Source: Nemertoderma westbladi
Taxonomy: Eukaryota > Xenacoelomorpha > Nemertodermatida > Nemertodermatidae
Reading direction: 5' to 3'
Assembly: GCA_032718475.1 (NCBI GenBank)
Contig: JAUCBJ010005574.1
Span: 1-64,000, forward strand
Length of the DNA stretch: 64,000 nt
Shown here: one piece after another, positions 12,441 through 22,080 of the stretch
How the letters are laid out: each line of letters starts with the position of its first letter
How positions within the stretch are numbered: the stretch's first letter is position 1
Notes under the pieces: generated by a model
The model's input: the letters and a program-made list of their open reading frames with translations, nothing else
Told to the model about the DNA's origin: nothing
Database searches by the model: none
Translations under genes and position numbers: made by a program

Positions 12441-13550
12441 TGTAAGACTGGGATGGAAATACATATTTACTTTACATAGTAAACCATAGCACTAAGTGCA
12501 ATGGTTGAAAGTATGAAATGTTTGTTATTTGTTTGGTGTGAGGAGTCATGTTCCATTTATTACCCCTTGTTCTTAATACCGGTGAGGCATGTCTTGTCTG
12601 TGTTGAGTTGAAACACGTCGCGTGATCAAATCTTAATATTATAAATCACGTTATAAATCGAGCATTAAGCATTTAAGTATCGTCATTTTGATCGATCTTC
12701 ATAATTATTTCAGATTCTGGAATTTAGGTGGGAGACTGTTCATTGTTTGTTTGGATGGCTGAATGAATTGATGAGTGCATGGATCATACTGACAAACCAA
12801 TTGCTGTGCCCAATATCTTTCTCCACGAGTAGGCACTAAATATTTACTGCATTGGGTTATTCCATACACTAAACGTAGTTTTTCATAAATTATTTTAGTT
12901 TAGCGATATATTATATATATAACTTAGATTAATGTGTATATTATCGTGTTGCAGCATAGGTTGTATAATTTATAAAACCATCAAATAGTAATTATTAATA
13001 TTTATTGGTTTATTTTAAGAATTTCATAGGCCTAGAAATTTCAAATGTTTTAAGTTTCGTAAAAATTCACGGCAGAAGTTCACAACAAAATATGTAACTT
13101 GCCGTCAATTTTCATGGCAGAGAAGTCATGGCAATTACTGACCATATGGGATGTTAAAGGGACTAATGAAATTTTAGACCCAGTAGTCCTCTTTGGCAGA
13201 TTACAGGAGTGGCGGCCCAAACCATGGCAATGATTCCGCTAAGCTTCTTAGATTATCACATCTATAACCAACAAACCAAACCTCACGTACTTACCCATTT
13301 GTTGTACTGCCTATCAGAATTTACTGTTGCTGGAGCCATACTATATTTATAGGAGTGATGTAAAGTCCCATTCGGAATCAAAAACTCCCTCCATACCATC
13401 TAAATTCATCCGTATTTTTTGTTGTTTTTGTTGCAAAACGATGGCCGCTGTATAGGCCACCGCACCGAAAATCAAATCAAATACGGGTATTATAAAAAAA
13501 TAATTAATACAGTAATGCAGAATAAAGACCTCATATATAAGCCAACATAA
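12441..13550. other. AT-rich spacer, nothing recognised
   Basis: No coding region, tandem repeat or element boundary could be supported here. The segment 13300-13550 just upstream of the LINE ORF might belong to that LINE but shows no endonuclease motif on the plus strand. Confidence 0.55.
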
Positions 13551-15916
13551 ATCCGGCATAATTATAGGTTTATGGTAAACCATTTAAAACGCAAATTAAT
13601 AACTAACAAAAAAATAAAAAATTATAAAAATGACGATTGGTCAACACTTGAATTGGAACAATTACGCACAAAAAAGTATAACAAATTTCTAGAATGGCGA
13701 AGAAACAAGACAAATGCAAACTATTCAGAATACAAATTACTACGAAATAAATTCAACAATCTAAATGCAAAATTAAAAAATTCTTATATTAAACACAAAT
13801 ATATTGAAGCAAAAGACAGTAAATCTAGATGGCAATTAATAAATAAAATCTTAAACAACAAAAGAAAACAGTCGAAAATAAATTGCATTAAAAATCTAGG
13901 AACACTAACAACAAATAAGAAAAAAATTGTAGAAATATTTAATAGAACTTATATCGAACTAGGAAATTTTTTCAAAAATGTTAGCGTTGATGCAAATATG
14001 AAAACACTTGGAGTAACGGTAGTAGGAACAAACATTAAGGATACTTTCTCCTTCCAATGTATAACATCATCAGACGTATACAACATCATAAATAATTTAA
14101 ATGCAAAAAAATCCAGTGGACCATCTTTAATACCGATAAAAATTATCAAGAATATAGCCCCGCATATAACATATCAATTAACTTACATATTAAATCAATG
14201 TATCACCAAGTCACTTTTTCCAGACAAACTAAAACTTGTAAATATCACTCCCATATTTAAATCAGGTGATCCACATGAACCAACAAATTACAGACCTATC
14301 GCAATGACTACGCCATTTGCTAAAATATTTGAACGAGTACTTTATAATCAAATTATACATTATATAAATAAACACAAAATAATTTATTCTAAGCAATTTG
14401 GATTCCGAAAAGGGTTTTCAACTGTTGATGCACTAACATATCTCTCAGAATCCTGGAGAAAAAAGCTTGACGAAAATAATTACATTGCAATAGCATTCCT
14501 GGATCTCAGCAAGGCCTTCAACTCAGTAAACCGACAAATATTACTACACAGACTTGCAACGTTAGGTTTTCATTCCACATCTCAACTTCTTATAAAAAAT
14601 TATTTGACTGATAGACGACAAAGAGTAAAACTAGAAAACTCAACATCACCATGGTTACCCGAAATCTGTGGCCTACCACAAGGAACAATACTGGCACCAC
14701 TTCTCTTCACATTGTATACAAACAACATACCAGATACAGCAAAATCTTCAACTATCATTCAATACGCAGACGATACAGTAATATACACTACAGGCACAAA
14801 TCCACAGCTGGCTGCAAAATTACTACAAAACGAAATTATACTATTAAACAAAACATTTGTGCAACATCACTTGAAACTGAACCACTCCAAGACTGAATTC
14901 TTACTACTATCACCAAAACAACAGACATCAACTGACTTCAATACAGACGAAATAAATCTTGACATAGGAACAAAAGATCCGATCTCACAATCAACCACGG
15001 TTAAATACCTAGGAGTAGAATTAGATAAAAAACTACAATGGCACCATCATATAACTAAAACAATACAGAAAATGACACTCAGTATATCTTGCCTCCGCTC
15101 AATAAAGGGACAACTAACAATAAAAACAAAATTACAACTACTAAAAGCACTAACATTGCCGTACCATCTTTACTGTAATCAACTATTAGTCCCACTACAT
15201 GATAAATACGGACACAAGGAAATACTATACAAATTTGAAAAAGTACAAAATTACGCACTACGAACTATCTTTGGGAAACGGATTAGGGACTCAACAGGAA
15301 CTGAACTACGAGAAAAAGCCAAAATACCAACCCTAAAAGCTGTAAGAGAATATTTCGGATTAATATACTTTTTTAAATACATAAACAACCTATCAGAACC
15401 ATTTAAAACATTAGACCATCCTTTTTTACCCAAAATAAACATTAGACTAAACAATCGAACAAAAAACATAATCATACCTAAAACTAGAAACAGATACGGA
15501 CATGAAAGTTTACTCGTGAATCTTATAAAATTATGGAATGCATTACCAATTAAAATAAAAGAAATTACAAAACTAAAATATTTCAAAACAAAGTTAAAAA
15601 AACAGTTCCTATCGAAATATAGCCATGAGGATGCAACCTAGCGGATTTGCACCTGTGACTGCCGCCAATTAATAGAACATTATTTATTATACTGTAGATG
15701 TAATGTAATAATGATTGTACTGTAGGCCTACTCGATTCCTCATACTGTATATTTGTACTGTACACGGTGCAGCCTAGCTGTTACCTGGAACCCTGTGACG
15801 CTTATTTGCTTATAATTATCAGTAAATACTGTATGTATTAACTGCCTCGTGCAAATATATATTTGAATGAGTTTTTTAGCAAATAAAAGAGATATAATAA
15901 TAAGAATAATAATAGT
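13551..15916 (+). mobile_element. LINE with near-intact RT, 5'-truncated
   Basis: The element includes the long RT ORF and a 3' UTR of about 250 bp ending in an AT-rich microsatellite tail of ATAATAATAAG type (about 15893-15916). No apurinic endonuclease domain is found upstream; the frame is closed by a TAA at 13548. The 5' part is therefore missing or decayed. The 3' end lies only 85 bp from the 3' end of the convergent ORF pair at 16002-19401, so the LINE probably inserted beside or into that unit in the opposite orientation. Confidence 0.8.
13572..15641 (+). CDS. Reverse transcriptase (LINE ORF2, C-terminal 689 residues)
   Basis: This is one uninterrupted frame of 689 codons. It begins with a lysine- and asparagine-rich linker (residues 1-150) that normally joins endonuclease to RT. 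The RT blocks follow: KSSGPSLIP near 180, NYRPIAMTTPFAKIFE near 239, QFGFRKGFST near 276, AFLDLSKAFNSVNR (motif A with the catalytic Asp in LDL) near 308, GLPQGTILAPLLF (motif B) near 371, and YADDTVIY (catalytic pair) near 398. KYLGVELD near 478 marks the thumb, and the C-terminal region ends basic. The common AFD is AFN, a position not known to be catalytic. All catalytic residues are present, so the RT could be active although the element lacks an endonuclease. The start Met is the first in a frame open from 13551. Clade uncertain, somewhere in the CR1/jockey/Daphne range. Confidence 0.9.
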   Translation: MVNHLKRKLITNKKIKNYKNDDWSTLELEQLRTKKYNKFLEWRRNKTNANYSEYKLLRNKFNNLNAKLKNSYIKHKYIEAKDSKSRWQLINKILNNKRKQSKINCIKNLGTLTTNKKKIVEIFNRTYIELGNFFKNVSVDANMKTLGVTVVGTNIKDTFSFQCITSSDVYNIINNLNAKKSSGPSLIPIKIIKNIAPHITYQLTYILNQCITKSLFPDKLKLVNITPIFKSGDPHEPTNYRPIAMTTPFAKIFERVLYNQIIHYINKHKIIYSKQFGFRKGFSTVDALTYLSESWRKKLDENNYIAIAFLDLSKAFNSVNRQILLHRLATLGFHSTSQLLIKNYLTDRRQRVKLENSTSPWLPEICGLPQGTILAPLLFTLYTNNIPDTAKSSTIIQYADDTVIYTTGTNPQLAAKLLQNEIILLNKTFVQHHLKLNHSKTEFLLLSPKQQTSTDFNTDEINLDIGTKDPISQSTTVKYLGVELDKKLQWHHHITKTIQKMTLSISCLRSIKGQLTIKTKLQLLKALTLPYHLYCNQLLVPLHDKYGHKEILYKFEKVQNYALRTIFGKRIRDSTGTELREKAKIPTLKAVREYFGLIYFFKYINNLSEPFKTLDHPFLPKINIRLNNRTKNIIIPKTRNRYGHESLLVNLIKLWNALPIKIKEITKLKYFKTKLKKQFLSKYSHEDAT

Positions 15917-16001
15917 ATTTTGAGACAAATAATCTTTAGTAGTGAATAAGCTTTTGTGTACCTGTAGCGATTTTTCTGTATGTTGCGCCACCTGTATTAA
16001 T

Positions 16002-17717
16002 TTAAAAGCGATGTCTCCTATCATGATGGATAGGATATTGCTGTTTGGCATAGTTTCTGAAGTTCGTATCATAATTATGTGGATAGAAGTTGTCATAATT
16101 CGATTCCCTAGCAATGTTTTGGTATTGATAGTTATCAGATCGATGGTATCTGTCATTCTGTCTATGTCTCATCCTTGCATCCATATTTCCATAGTTTCTT
16201 GAATATTTAGAGTAGATTCCATCATGAGGTTGTGAGATACCTTTACCATGGTTATTCCCCATGCCCTCAGCCGCGGTAGATGGTGTAGTGAACGTTGAGC
16301 GTTGCCCCGATTGGCGATGGTTGTTGATTGAATCAGTTCTATGGATTTTGTTGGAAATATTATCCAAAGGTAGAGATTTAAATGAATAAGAATTATGTCG
16401 TTCTTCTAGTTGTATCTGCCCATATTTTTTAAATCCATTTTTATAGTATCCGGGTGTTTTTGAGGATGATATGATATCAGACCCCTTGGGCCACAAACCA
16501 GGCTGTAGGAATATCTTTTCATAGGTGGCTTCTATAATTACCTTAGCTCCTTTTCTTCTTCCTCTGTTTCCATTTACCCAAACATTAATAGGTCTGTATC
16601 CAGTTTGTTTGAAGCAAAATTGTGATAGCGAGATAGAGGAACAGTCTATTGGCAGGTTACCAATTGTTACAGTAACCAACTCGTCAGATTTGGTCTTTGC
16701 ATCATGTGTGATCCTTGGTAGTTGAGAATTCCCCGTCCCCACTTCCAAGATTTTTTGCAATAACCTGGTGTTCTCCTTAAGCAGATTCTCCACAGTTTTC
16801 ACTTCATCCAAGGCTTCATATGAGTTAGATGTTGTGGTCGGTGGTTCAGTTGGTTGATCTCTTACTTTGGCACATTTGGTACCAGTAGCATGTTGCCAAA
16901 CATTGCCTTCGTGTAATACCTCTTGCAGGTTAACAGGTGACATTACGGGAATATCTGGCATTCCAACTGCGGCATCATTGTTAGTATTATCCAAAGAAGC
17001 AGTCGCAATTCTATGTTTTTTGTGGTTTTCGTTGCTTACAGAATTATGTTTCACATTGTTTAATGACTTGTGTTTGACATTGTTTAAAGACTTGTGTTGT
17101 TGTGAAGGGGTACTGATACCCACATTTAACCGTGAGTGATCCGTACCATTAAGAATATTTAGTGCAGTGGTTTCCAGTACTTCTTGTCTGACCTGGTTTT
17201 GTTTAGACTCCTTTTTAGATTTTCCTTTGTTCTGAATTATTTCATTATTTTTGTTATCAGATTTTGGATTAGTCTCAGATTTTTTCAGTAGCTTGACTTC
17301 ATCCTCTAGTCCTTTAATCCTAGATGCAAAAGATTTGCATTGTATTGCCAATGATTTGATTTCTACCTGAAGGGTAGACACTAAGTTAACCATTTCAAAT
17401 AAGCCAAATGCATCAGCACGTCTGATGTTAATTCGCTTTTTAAACACAGTTGTAAGCGCTTTCTGTTCAAGAACAATAGAAAACTCTGCAACATCAGCAG
17501 CCAGCTGTGACTTTCTGTTTACGCATGAGCACCGTATACCTTTGTCATTACCGATGATTGATTCTAGAATGGATTTGAATAATTGCTTCTGTAGTTTAGA
17601 CAGAACGTCAAACCCCAATTGTTTTATATTGTTAATTAGATCATCCTTCGGATATTGTAACAATTTGGTAGATCGAAGTGCTTTGACAAATTCATGAGGA
17701 TCTGATTTTCCTTTCAA
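16002..17717 (-). CDS. Basic, Asn/His-rich protein with coiled coil and a possible nucleic-acid-binding domain
   Basis: A single frame of 571 codons. Its ATG lies inside the end of the upstream ORF (17692-19401), with a 26-bp overlap in a different frame, a layout common between ORF1 and ORF2 of retroelements. Residues 1-100 are helical-looking with CSCVNRKSQ near 63. Residues 103-146 and 302-326 look like coiled coils. A tandem repeat (KSLNNVKH) sits near 209-224. Residues 347-415 contain VTVTIGNLP followed by VWVNGNRGRRKGAKVIIEA, which reads like an RRM-type or ORF1-type fold. The last 90 residues are rich in R, N, Y and H, suggesting RNA or DNA binding. I do not recognise the family. A retroelement ORF1/Gag-like role is inference from position, composition and overlap. 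Confidence 0.7.
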   Translation of the reverse strand: MKGKSDPHEFVKALRSTKLLQYPKDDLINNIKQLGFDVLSKLQKQLFKSILESIIGNDKGIRCSCVNRKSQLAADVAEFSIVLEQKALTTVFKKRINIRRADAFGLFEMVNLVSTLQVEIKSLAIQCKSFASRIKGLEDEVKLLKKSETNPKSDNKNNEIIQNKGKSKKESKQNQVRQEVLETTALNILNGTDHSRLNVGISTPSQQHKSLNNVKHKSLNNVKHNSVSNENHKKHRIATASLDNTNNDAAVGMPDIPVMSPVNLQEVLHEGNVWQHATGTKCAKVRDQPTEPPTTTSNSYEALDEVKTVENLLKENTRLLQKILEVGTGNSQLPRITHDAKTKSDELVTVTIGNLPIDCSSISLSQFCFKQTGYRPINVWVNGNRGRRKGAKVIIEATYEKIFLQPGLWPKGSDIISSSKTPGYYKNGFKKYGQIQLEERHNSYSFKSLPLDNISNKIHRTDSINNHRQSGQRSTFTTPSTAAEGMGNNHGKGISQPHDGIYSKYSRNYGNMDARMRHRQNDRYHRSDNYQYQNIARESNYDNFYPHNYDTNFRNYAKQQYPIHHDRRHRF

Positions 17718-19401
17718 GAAATATATTAATTTGTCCCCAATGCTGAGAGGCGGTTCCCTTGCATGTCACTGACGAAATGTTTGGTGAAGTTGATTTAATG
17801 GGAGTCTTCATGCCATCCCCCGGTTTGTAGTTTGATTCCTGCTTATCCCTTACATTAGCATGTTCCATTTCATTAGTAAGTGTATATGAGAACCCATGAA
17901 TGAAATCCTCTAATGGTTCTAGTTTAGTATTTTCAATGGACTTTCGAAGCCATCTTCTACCTCTTTCGAAACATGGTATATTAGCTTCAGAAACATTGTT
18001 TGAGTACAAATAGGCATACAGGCATAAGTAGACCCCACAGTCTTTGGATCCTAAGTTTTGGCCGACAAAAGGACGTTTATATGTTGGATTTGTTGTCCAC
18101 TTATTTCCCCGTTGACCAGTTGTCTCCCAAATTATGTTAAGGAGATGGCATACTGATTGTGTAATTGATGTTTCCTTAGATACTGATATACTACAAAGAG
18201 TGTAGACTGTTCTCTTTAGTACATCTGCCACATGGAGAACAAAATGTCCCCCATCGCAATCTGGGAATAGTAATAGACGAGAGGATTGTATAGAGCAGCA
18301 TGATGTTATATAACGTATTGCACTGGCTATATCATAGTTCCTTTGACGTAATTTTATGCTACATAAAGTTGAATCAATACACCCAATGTCAGAAGAATTT
18401 AACTTCTGCAACATTGATAAGTAAGAGTCAATGATTAGGGTAGATAGCTCTTGATCATCATTTAAGTAATTCCTGTCAATATCCGATGGTCGCAACAACA
18501 CCAAACAACGCTCAACTGGAGTTGCCATAGCTGCTTTAGTAATTGCTTCTTTGTCATATCCAGGTTTTTTATCAGGAAAAATGATAATTTCAGGCATGTG
18601 TGTGTTTTCTATCGCGACCATCGATTTATCGTCCTTGACAATTGTTAGTGGCCTTTTAATCAATAAATCTTTTGATTCATCATTTTCAATTAGGTCTTCT
18701 ATTTTTGTAGGTCCTCCATTAGATCGCACGAACCAATCAGTTATCATGCTTTGCCGTGATTTTGTGTTGAGCTCAGAGGATCTGGAGGGCGGATCGAATC
18801 CAGAGGGCCTGGAGGGCGGATCGAATCCAGAGGGCCTGGAGGGCGGATCAACTCCAGAGGGACTGGAGGGCGGATCGACTTCAGATGGTCTGGTGGGCGG
18901 ATCGACTCCAAAGGGACTGGAGGGCGGATCGACTTCAGATGGTCTGGTGGGCGGATCGACACCAGATGTTCTGGTGGGCGGATCGACTCCAGAGGGACTG
19001 GGGGGCAGATCGACTCCAGAGCGACTGGAGTGCGGATCGACTCCAGAGGGACTGGAGGGCGGATCGAGTTCAGATGGTCTGGTGGGCGGATCGACTCCAA
19101 AGGGACTGGAGGGTGGATCGACTTCAGATGGTCTGGTTGGCGGATCGACTCGAGATGGACTGGAGGGCGGATCGACTCCAGATGGACTGGAGGGCGGATT
19201 GACTTCAGATGGTCTGGTGGGCGGATTGACTCCAGAGAGACTGCAGCAGACTCCAGTGTACTGGTTCCTGCAGCGGCCGATATTGAGCTGACAACAACTG
19301 ACACACGAACGTTCGGCTCGAAAGCATCCGCAACGACGTCTTTCACAGCAACCATTGCTGGTGATGCCACATTGGCAACACCGCAGCGATCCCTCAGACA
19401 T
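17692..19401 (-). CDS. C48 (Ulp1/SENP-like) peptidase with Cys-rich N-terminus, Pro repeats and PIP-box-like motif
   Basis: 569 codons, uninterrupted. Residues 8-53 are cysteine-rich (RRCGCFRAERSC then GRCRNQ), resembling the CXC/tesmin motif. Residues 56-210 are about 17 copies of a 9-residue repeat of PPSSPSGVD type. Residues 217-224, QSMITDWF, closely resemble a PCNA-interacting (PIP) box. Residues 310-460 match a C48 peptidase: NYLNDDQEL (like WLND), DSYLSML, GGHFVLHVAD (His386), then VGQNLGSKDCGVYLC with Gln448 and Cys455. The aspartate expected about 17 residues after His386 is Cys403 (TLCS instead of YDS), so activity is uncertain. C48 enzymes cleave SUMO or related isopeptide bonds, and mobile elements also carry them. 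The ORF after it overlaps by 26 bp. The pair looks like the front of a mobile element rather than a host gene. Confidence 0.8.
   Translation of the reverse strand: MSEGSLRCCQCGITSNGCCERRRCGCFRAERSCVSCCQLNIGRCRNQYTGVCCSLSGVNPPTRPSEVNPPSSPSGVDPPSSPSRVDPPTRPSEVDPPSSPFGVDPPTRPSELDPPSSPSGVDPHSSRSGVDLPPSPSGVDPPTRTSGVDPPTRPSEVDPPSSPFGVDPPTRPSEVDPPSSPSGVDPPSRPSGFDPPSRPSGFDPPSRSSELNTKSRQSMITDWFVRSNGGPTKIEDLIENDESKDLLIKRPLTIVKDDKSMVAIENTHMPEIIIFPDKKPGYDKEAITKAAMATPVERCLVLLRPSDIDRNYLNDDQELSTLIIDSYLSMLQKLNSSDIGCIDSTLCSIKLRQRNYDIASAIRYITSCCSIQSSRLLLFPDCDGGHFVLHVADVLKRTVYTLCSISVSKETSITQSVCHLLNIIWETTGQRGNKWTTNPTYKRPFVGQNLGSKDCGVYLCLYAYLYSNNVSEANIPCFERGRRWLRKSIENTKLEPLEDFIHGFSYTLTNEMEHANVRDKQESNYKPGDGMKTPIKSTSPNISSVTCKGTASQHWGQINIFLERKIRSS
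18770..19240. repeat. 27-bp coding minisatellite
   Basis: About 17 copies of a 27-bp unit (GGATCGACTCCAGAGGGACT plus 7 bases in the plus sense) encode the PPSSPSGVD repeats of the minus-strand peptidase ORF. Because 27 is divisible by 3 the frame survives copy-number change. Variant units alternate (TTCAGATGGTCTGGT against TCCAGAGGGACTGGA), so the array is partly higher-order. It also creates spurious long ORFs in other frames. Confidence 0.95.
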
Positions 19402-19579
19402 TGAGCATAAAATTCGCTAATCCAATCCAGTTTGCCTACTCTCAACAGTTATTAATTAACCTTGGTTCTACTATAATTTTAATGGTCAATCTTTCAATGC
19501 TGTTATAACACTACTAATATAACATTTAAATAGTTATTTTCTTCTCTATTTTCTTCTAGGCAATTGGGGTTTTTTGGGT

Positions 19580-20050
19580 TTCTGGATTCGATGAAATATA
19601 TACGAGTTGCACCAAGCGTATCAAACTTGTATTTTTCGGTGCTGTGTGCAAATTTTGGTGCTAGCACGAAATTTTGAAAATCCATTCAATAGATAAAATT
19701 GCTTGTGACAATTTATTTCTTGCGTTTTAGAGGTTTATGGCTGTTCTGAATTCAATGGAAAATATAATTATCGAACTAGACATCTCAAACTGTATTTTTC
19801 GGATGTGGGTGCAAAATGTGGTGCTAGCACCAAATCTTGAAAACCATTAAATATATCAATTGATTGTGTTACCTTGTTTCTTGCGTTATACGGGTTTGTG
19901 AGGGTCCTGAATCCGATGGAATCAATAAAAACAGCACTGGACATCGCAAACTTGTACTTTTTGGTGATGGGTACGAAATTTGGTGCTAGCACCAAAATTT
20001 GCCAAATTACGCCGAAAAATACAAGTAGCAATGATCTGGCATATTAGAAA
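19580..20050. repeat. 163-bp tandem repeat, three diverged copies
   Basis: The word GGTGCTAGCAC recurs at 19657, 19820 and 19982, 162-163 bp apart, with flanking sequence (TTTCTTGCGTT..., AACTTGTATTTTTCGG) repeated in register. Related sequence continues to about 20350 (AATTTTGGTGCT) and also lies at 26985-27100. The array sits directly upstream of the peptidase ORF. Confidence 0.85.
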
Positions 20051-20452
20051 TGTATTCCATTAGAATCAGCGCCCTCGAAAACCTGAAAATGTGAATTTAT
20101 AGCATCGTATAAGTGAATTAAAAATTTTGTGTTCTAACTGAAAAGTGCTGGTTACTTGTTTTTTTCATTTTTTTCCTACGCAGAAAGGACTAAACAGCCA
20201 TTTATAGTAATCATATCATTTTTTAATATGTTCCAATGTATTTTGCACCCCAGAAAACCTGTATTGAAAAATAATTAGCCGAAAATGTAACTTTAAATTT
20301 GGTGAAAATTGTGCACTACTTGTAATTTTGGTGCTGCAATATAACCACCCCAGTACATTTTTTCGAAAATTTTTTTTTTCGTTCGGATCCAGACAAGTGA
20401 TACGTACAAACAAAAAATCAGACGTTTTCGTAAATATTTGTAGATTTTAGAG

Positions 20453-20484
20453 GGAGGGTCAATATGACCCCCCCCCCCCCCCCC
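20453..20484. repeat. GGGTCA/TGACCC hairpin running into poly-C
   Basis: The 15-bp near-palindrome GGGTCAATATGACCC runs directly into a C tract, and is followed by GG...ACTAATAGGGTTAA. The same arrangement recurs near 27236-27285, so these appear to be two copies of one repeat family. Confidence 0.7.
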
Positions 20485-20733
20485 GGTATTTGTACAACAT
20501 TTTATAGCCCGGTACTAATAGGGTTAATGTGGATTAAGATTTTGTTCTACAATAAATAATATAAAGTCGAATTTGTAAAGCCTCAGCAAAATCAATCCCA
20601 TCAAAGCATATAGTAAGTAGGTGGTGCTTTAGCAAGACAACCTCACGTTAAAAAATGAATATGAAACCACATTAAAAAAACAAACAAACTTTACTACCGC
20701 AATTAGCAATTATTAGATAAAATATACATTATA

Positions 20734-20760
20734 GGGGGGAGGGGGGGGGGGGGAGGGGGG
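20734..20760. repeat. Poly-G/purine tract
   Basis: A 27-bp tract of G interrupted by two A residues, a candidate for G-quadruplex formation. Confidence 0.9.
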
Positions 20761-21039
20761 AGACTCCAGCCACAATTGTAATCTTAAACAATAATACTAT
20801 CTTTTATATTGTGCAAGCTCCCGATTATATTAGATAGAGGGAAAGACATTGTCATATAAATATAAAAAATTTTCAATTAAAAAGATAGTTTATTTAAGGT
20901 AGGCCTTATATTCTTTCATTAAATAATTCTTTCATTTTATTACAACAAACAGGACAAACACGAGATCTAATATAAAAAATAAAAATATAAAGTTTAAACA
21001 TAAATATTAATATAGTTTTGTGAGTCCAGGTAGCTATAA

Positions 21040-21832
21040 TGGCTGTGGCTGAGGCTGCGGTGGTTGGTTGCGCTCAGTCGTGGCCACGAACTGAGGTTCC
21101 CGTTGTATGTGTTGTGGTGCTTCAACGGGCCTCAGTTCTATCCCGGGATTAACGATATTTACCGTCTCCAGGGGATTAATTTTTGTGATGTGGAGTTTTT
21201 TTTTGGGGGGGGGGGGGGGGGGGGGGGGGCGTTAACTCGTCTCCTGCCGACAGGCCCGGTTTCAGCCAACCAACAACGTACCACCCCCCCTCCATCTGGG
21301 CCGTTCTGGCGCGCCACCTGCGCAGCCACCCAGGCCTTAACGGCGCCCGTTTGAACGGACGTGACGCTTACCTGGAGACTCGACTCCCACACGAACAGAG
21401 TGGTGAAAGCCCATGACGGAAAGGACTTCACATCGAACTCCTGACGTTCATCGCAACCAACACGGAAGTCGATCACCCAGGAGGGCGCCGATGCCGCGGT
21501 CCAGCAGCAGCAGGTCTTCCCCTGCTGGGAGTCGCAGAACGGACCTTAACACACACGTCGTCCCCATATCCAACTCTTACGCGCAGAGTGCGCGTTGTTA
21601 TGGCGAACCCCGCCATAGCTGTAGTGCTGTACAGTGGGGCGAGCGCAACTTCCCGGCGATCTCCCAGCCGGGGCGCAACGGGAAGAATGACATCCTCGGT
21701 TGACACAACCGGGAAGTTGCTTTCGCCCTCGAAGTACGGGTTAACGAGGGAAATTAGTGAGCCGAGATTGATTTTCTTAGTGTAATACAGCAAAGAGCCC
21801 ATGTCCTTCTGTTTAATAACTATTGCAAACAT
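21040..21832 (-). pseudogene. GC-rich broken ORF of unknown origin
   Basis: About 55% GC in an AT-rich surrounding. On the minus strand an open frame starts at ATG 21832 (MFAIVIKQKDMGSLLYY) and runs 119 codons. A neighbouring frame (21476-21159) continues with protein-like sequence (FVWESSLQVSV, VKAWVAAQV). After a 25-bp homopolymer (21205-21229) a further frame carries NIVNPGIELRPVEAPQH to a stop near 21035. The three segments abut at frame changes, which suggests one gene of roughly 260 codons broken by one indel and by the slippery homopolymer. I do not recognise the family. Base composition and isolation hint at acquisition from a mobile element or virus, but that is speculation. Confidence 0.5.
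21205..21229. repeat. Poly-G tract (25 G)
   Basis: An uninterrupted run of 25 G preceded by poly-T. On the minus strand it would encode polyproline in the broken ORF, and its length could shift the frame. Confidence 0.95.
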
Positions 21833-22080
21833 GGCGCTCGAATTTAGGCATCAAAAAAAGTAATAACATTTATATATATATAATGCATAACAGTAAAAAT
21901 ATATGTAATAATATTTCAGAACGGGGACACATTACATAACAGTAAAAATACATATAATGATATTCAGAAAGAGAGTGGGGGGACTTTTTTTATTACCCAA
22001 ACTTAATTTTTTTTTATTACCTAAGTTTATTTACCCAAACAGAATTCATCAAAAATTCAAGGAAAATTAGCGTAAATAGT

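Larger units (their letters stand above)
20051..21039. other. AT-rich spacer with homopolymer tracts
   Basis: No gene was seen. It holds a 17-bp poly-C tract (20468-20484) preceded by the hairpin GGGTCAATATGACCC, and a G-rich tract (20734-20760). Confidence 0.6.

Noticed and set aside
13347-13583. 78-codon minus-strand ORF upstream of the LINE RT
   Set aside because: No recognisable motif and it overlaps the start of the LINE ORF; probably chance.
18551-19291. Plus-strand 246-codon ORF with EGLEGGSTP repeats
   Set aside because: Antisense reading of the 27-bp array; the minus frame carries the peptidase motifs and is the real gene.
21413-21703. 96-codon plus-strand ORF rich in Ser and Arg
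   Set aside because: Antisense to the more protein-like minus frames of the GC-rich island; composition reflects GC content.
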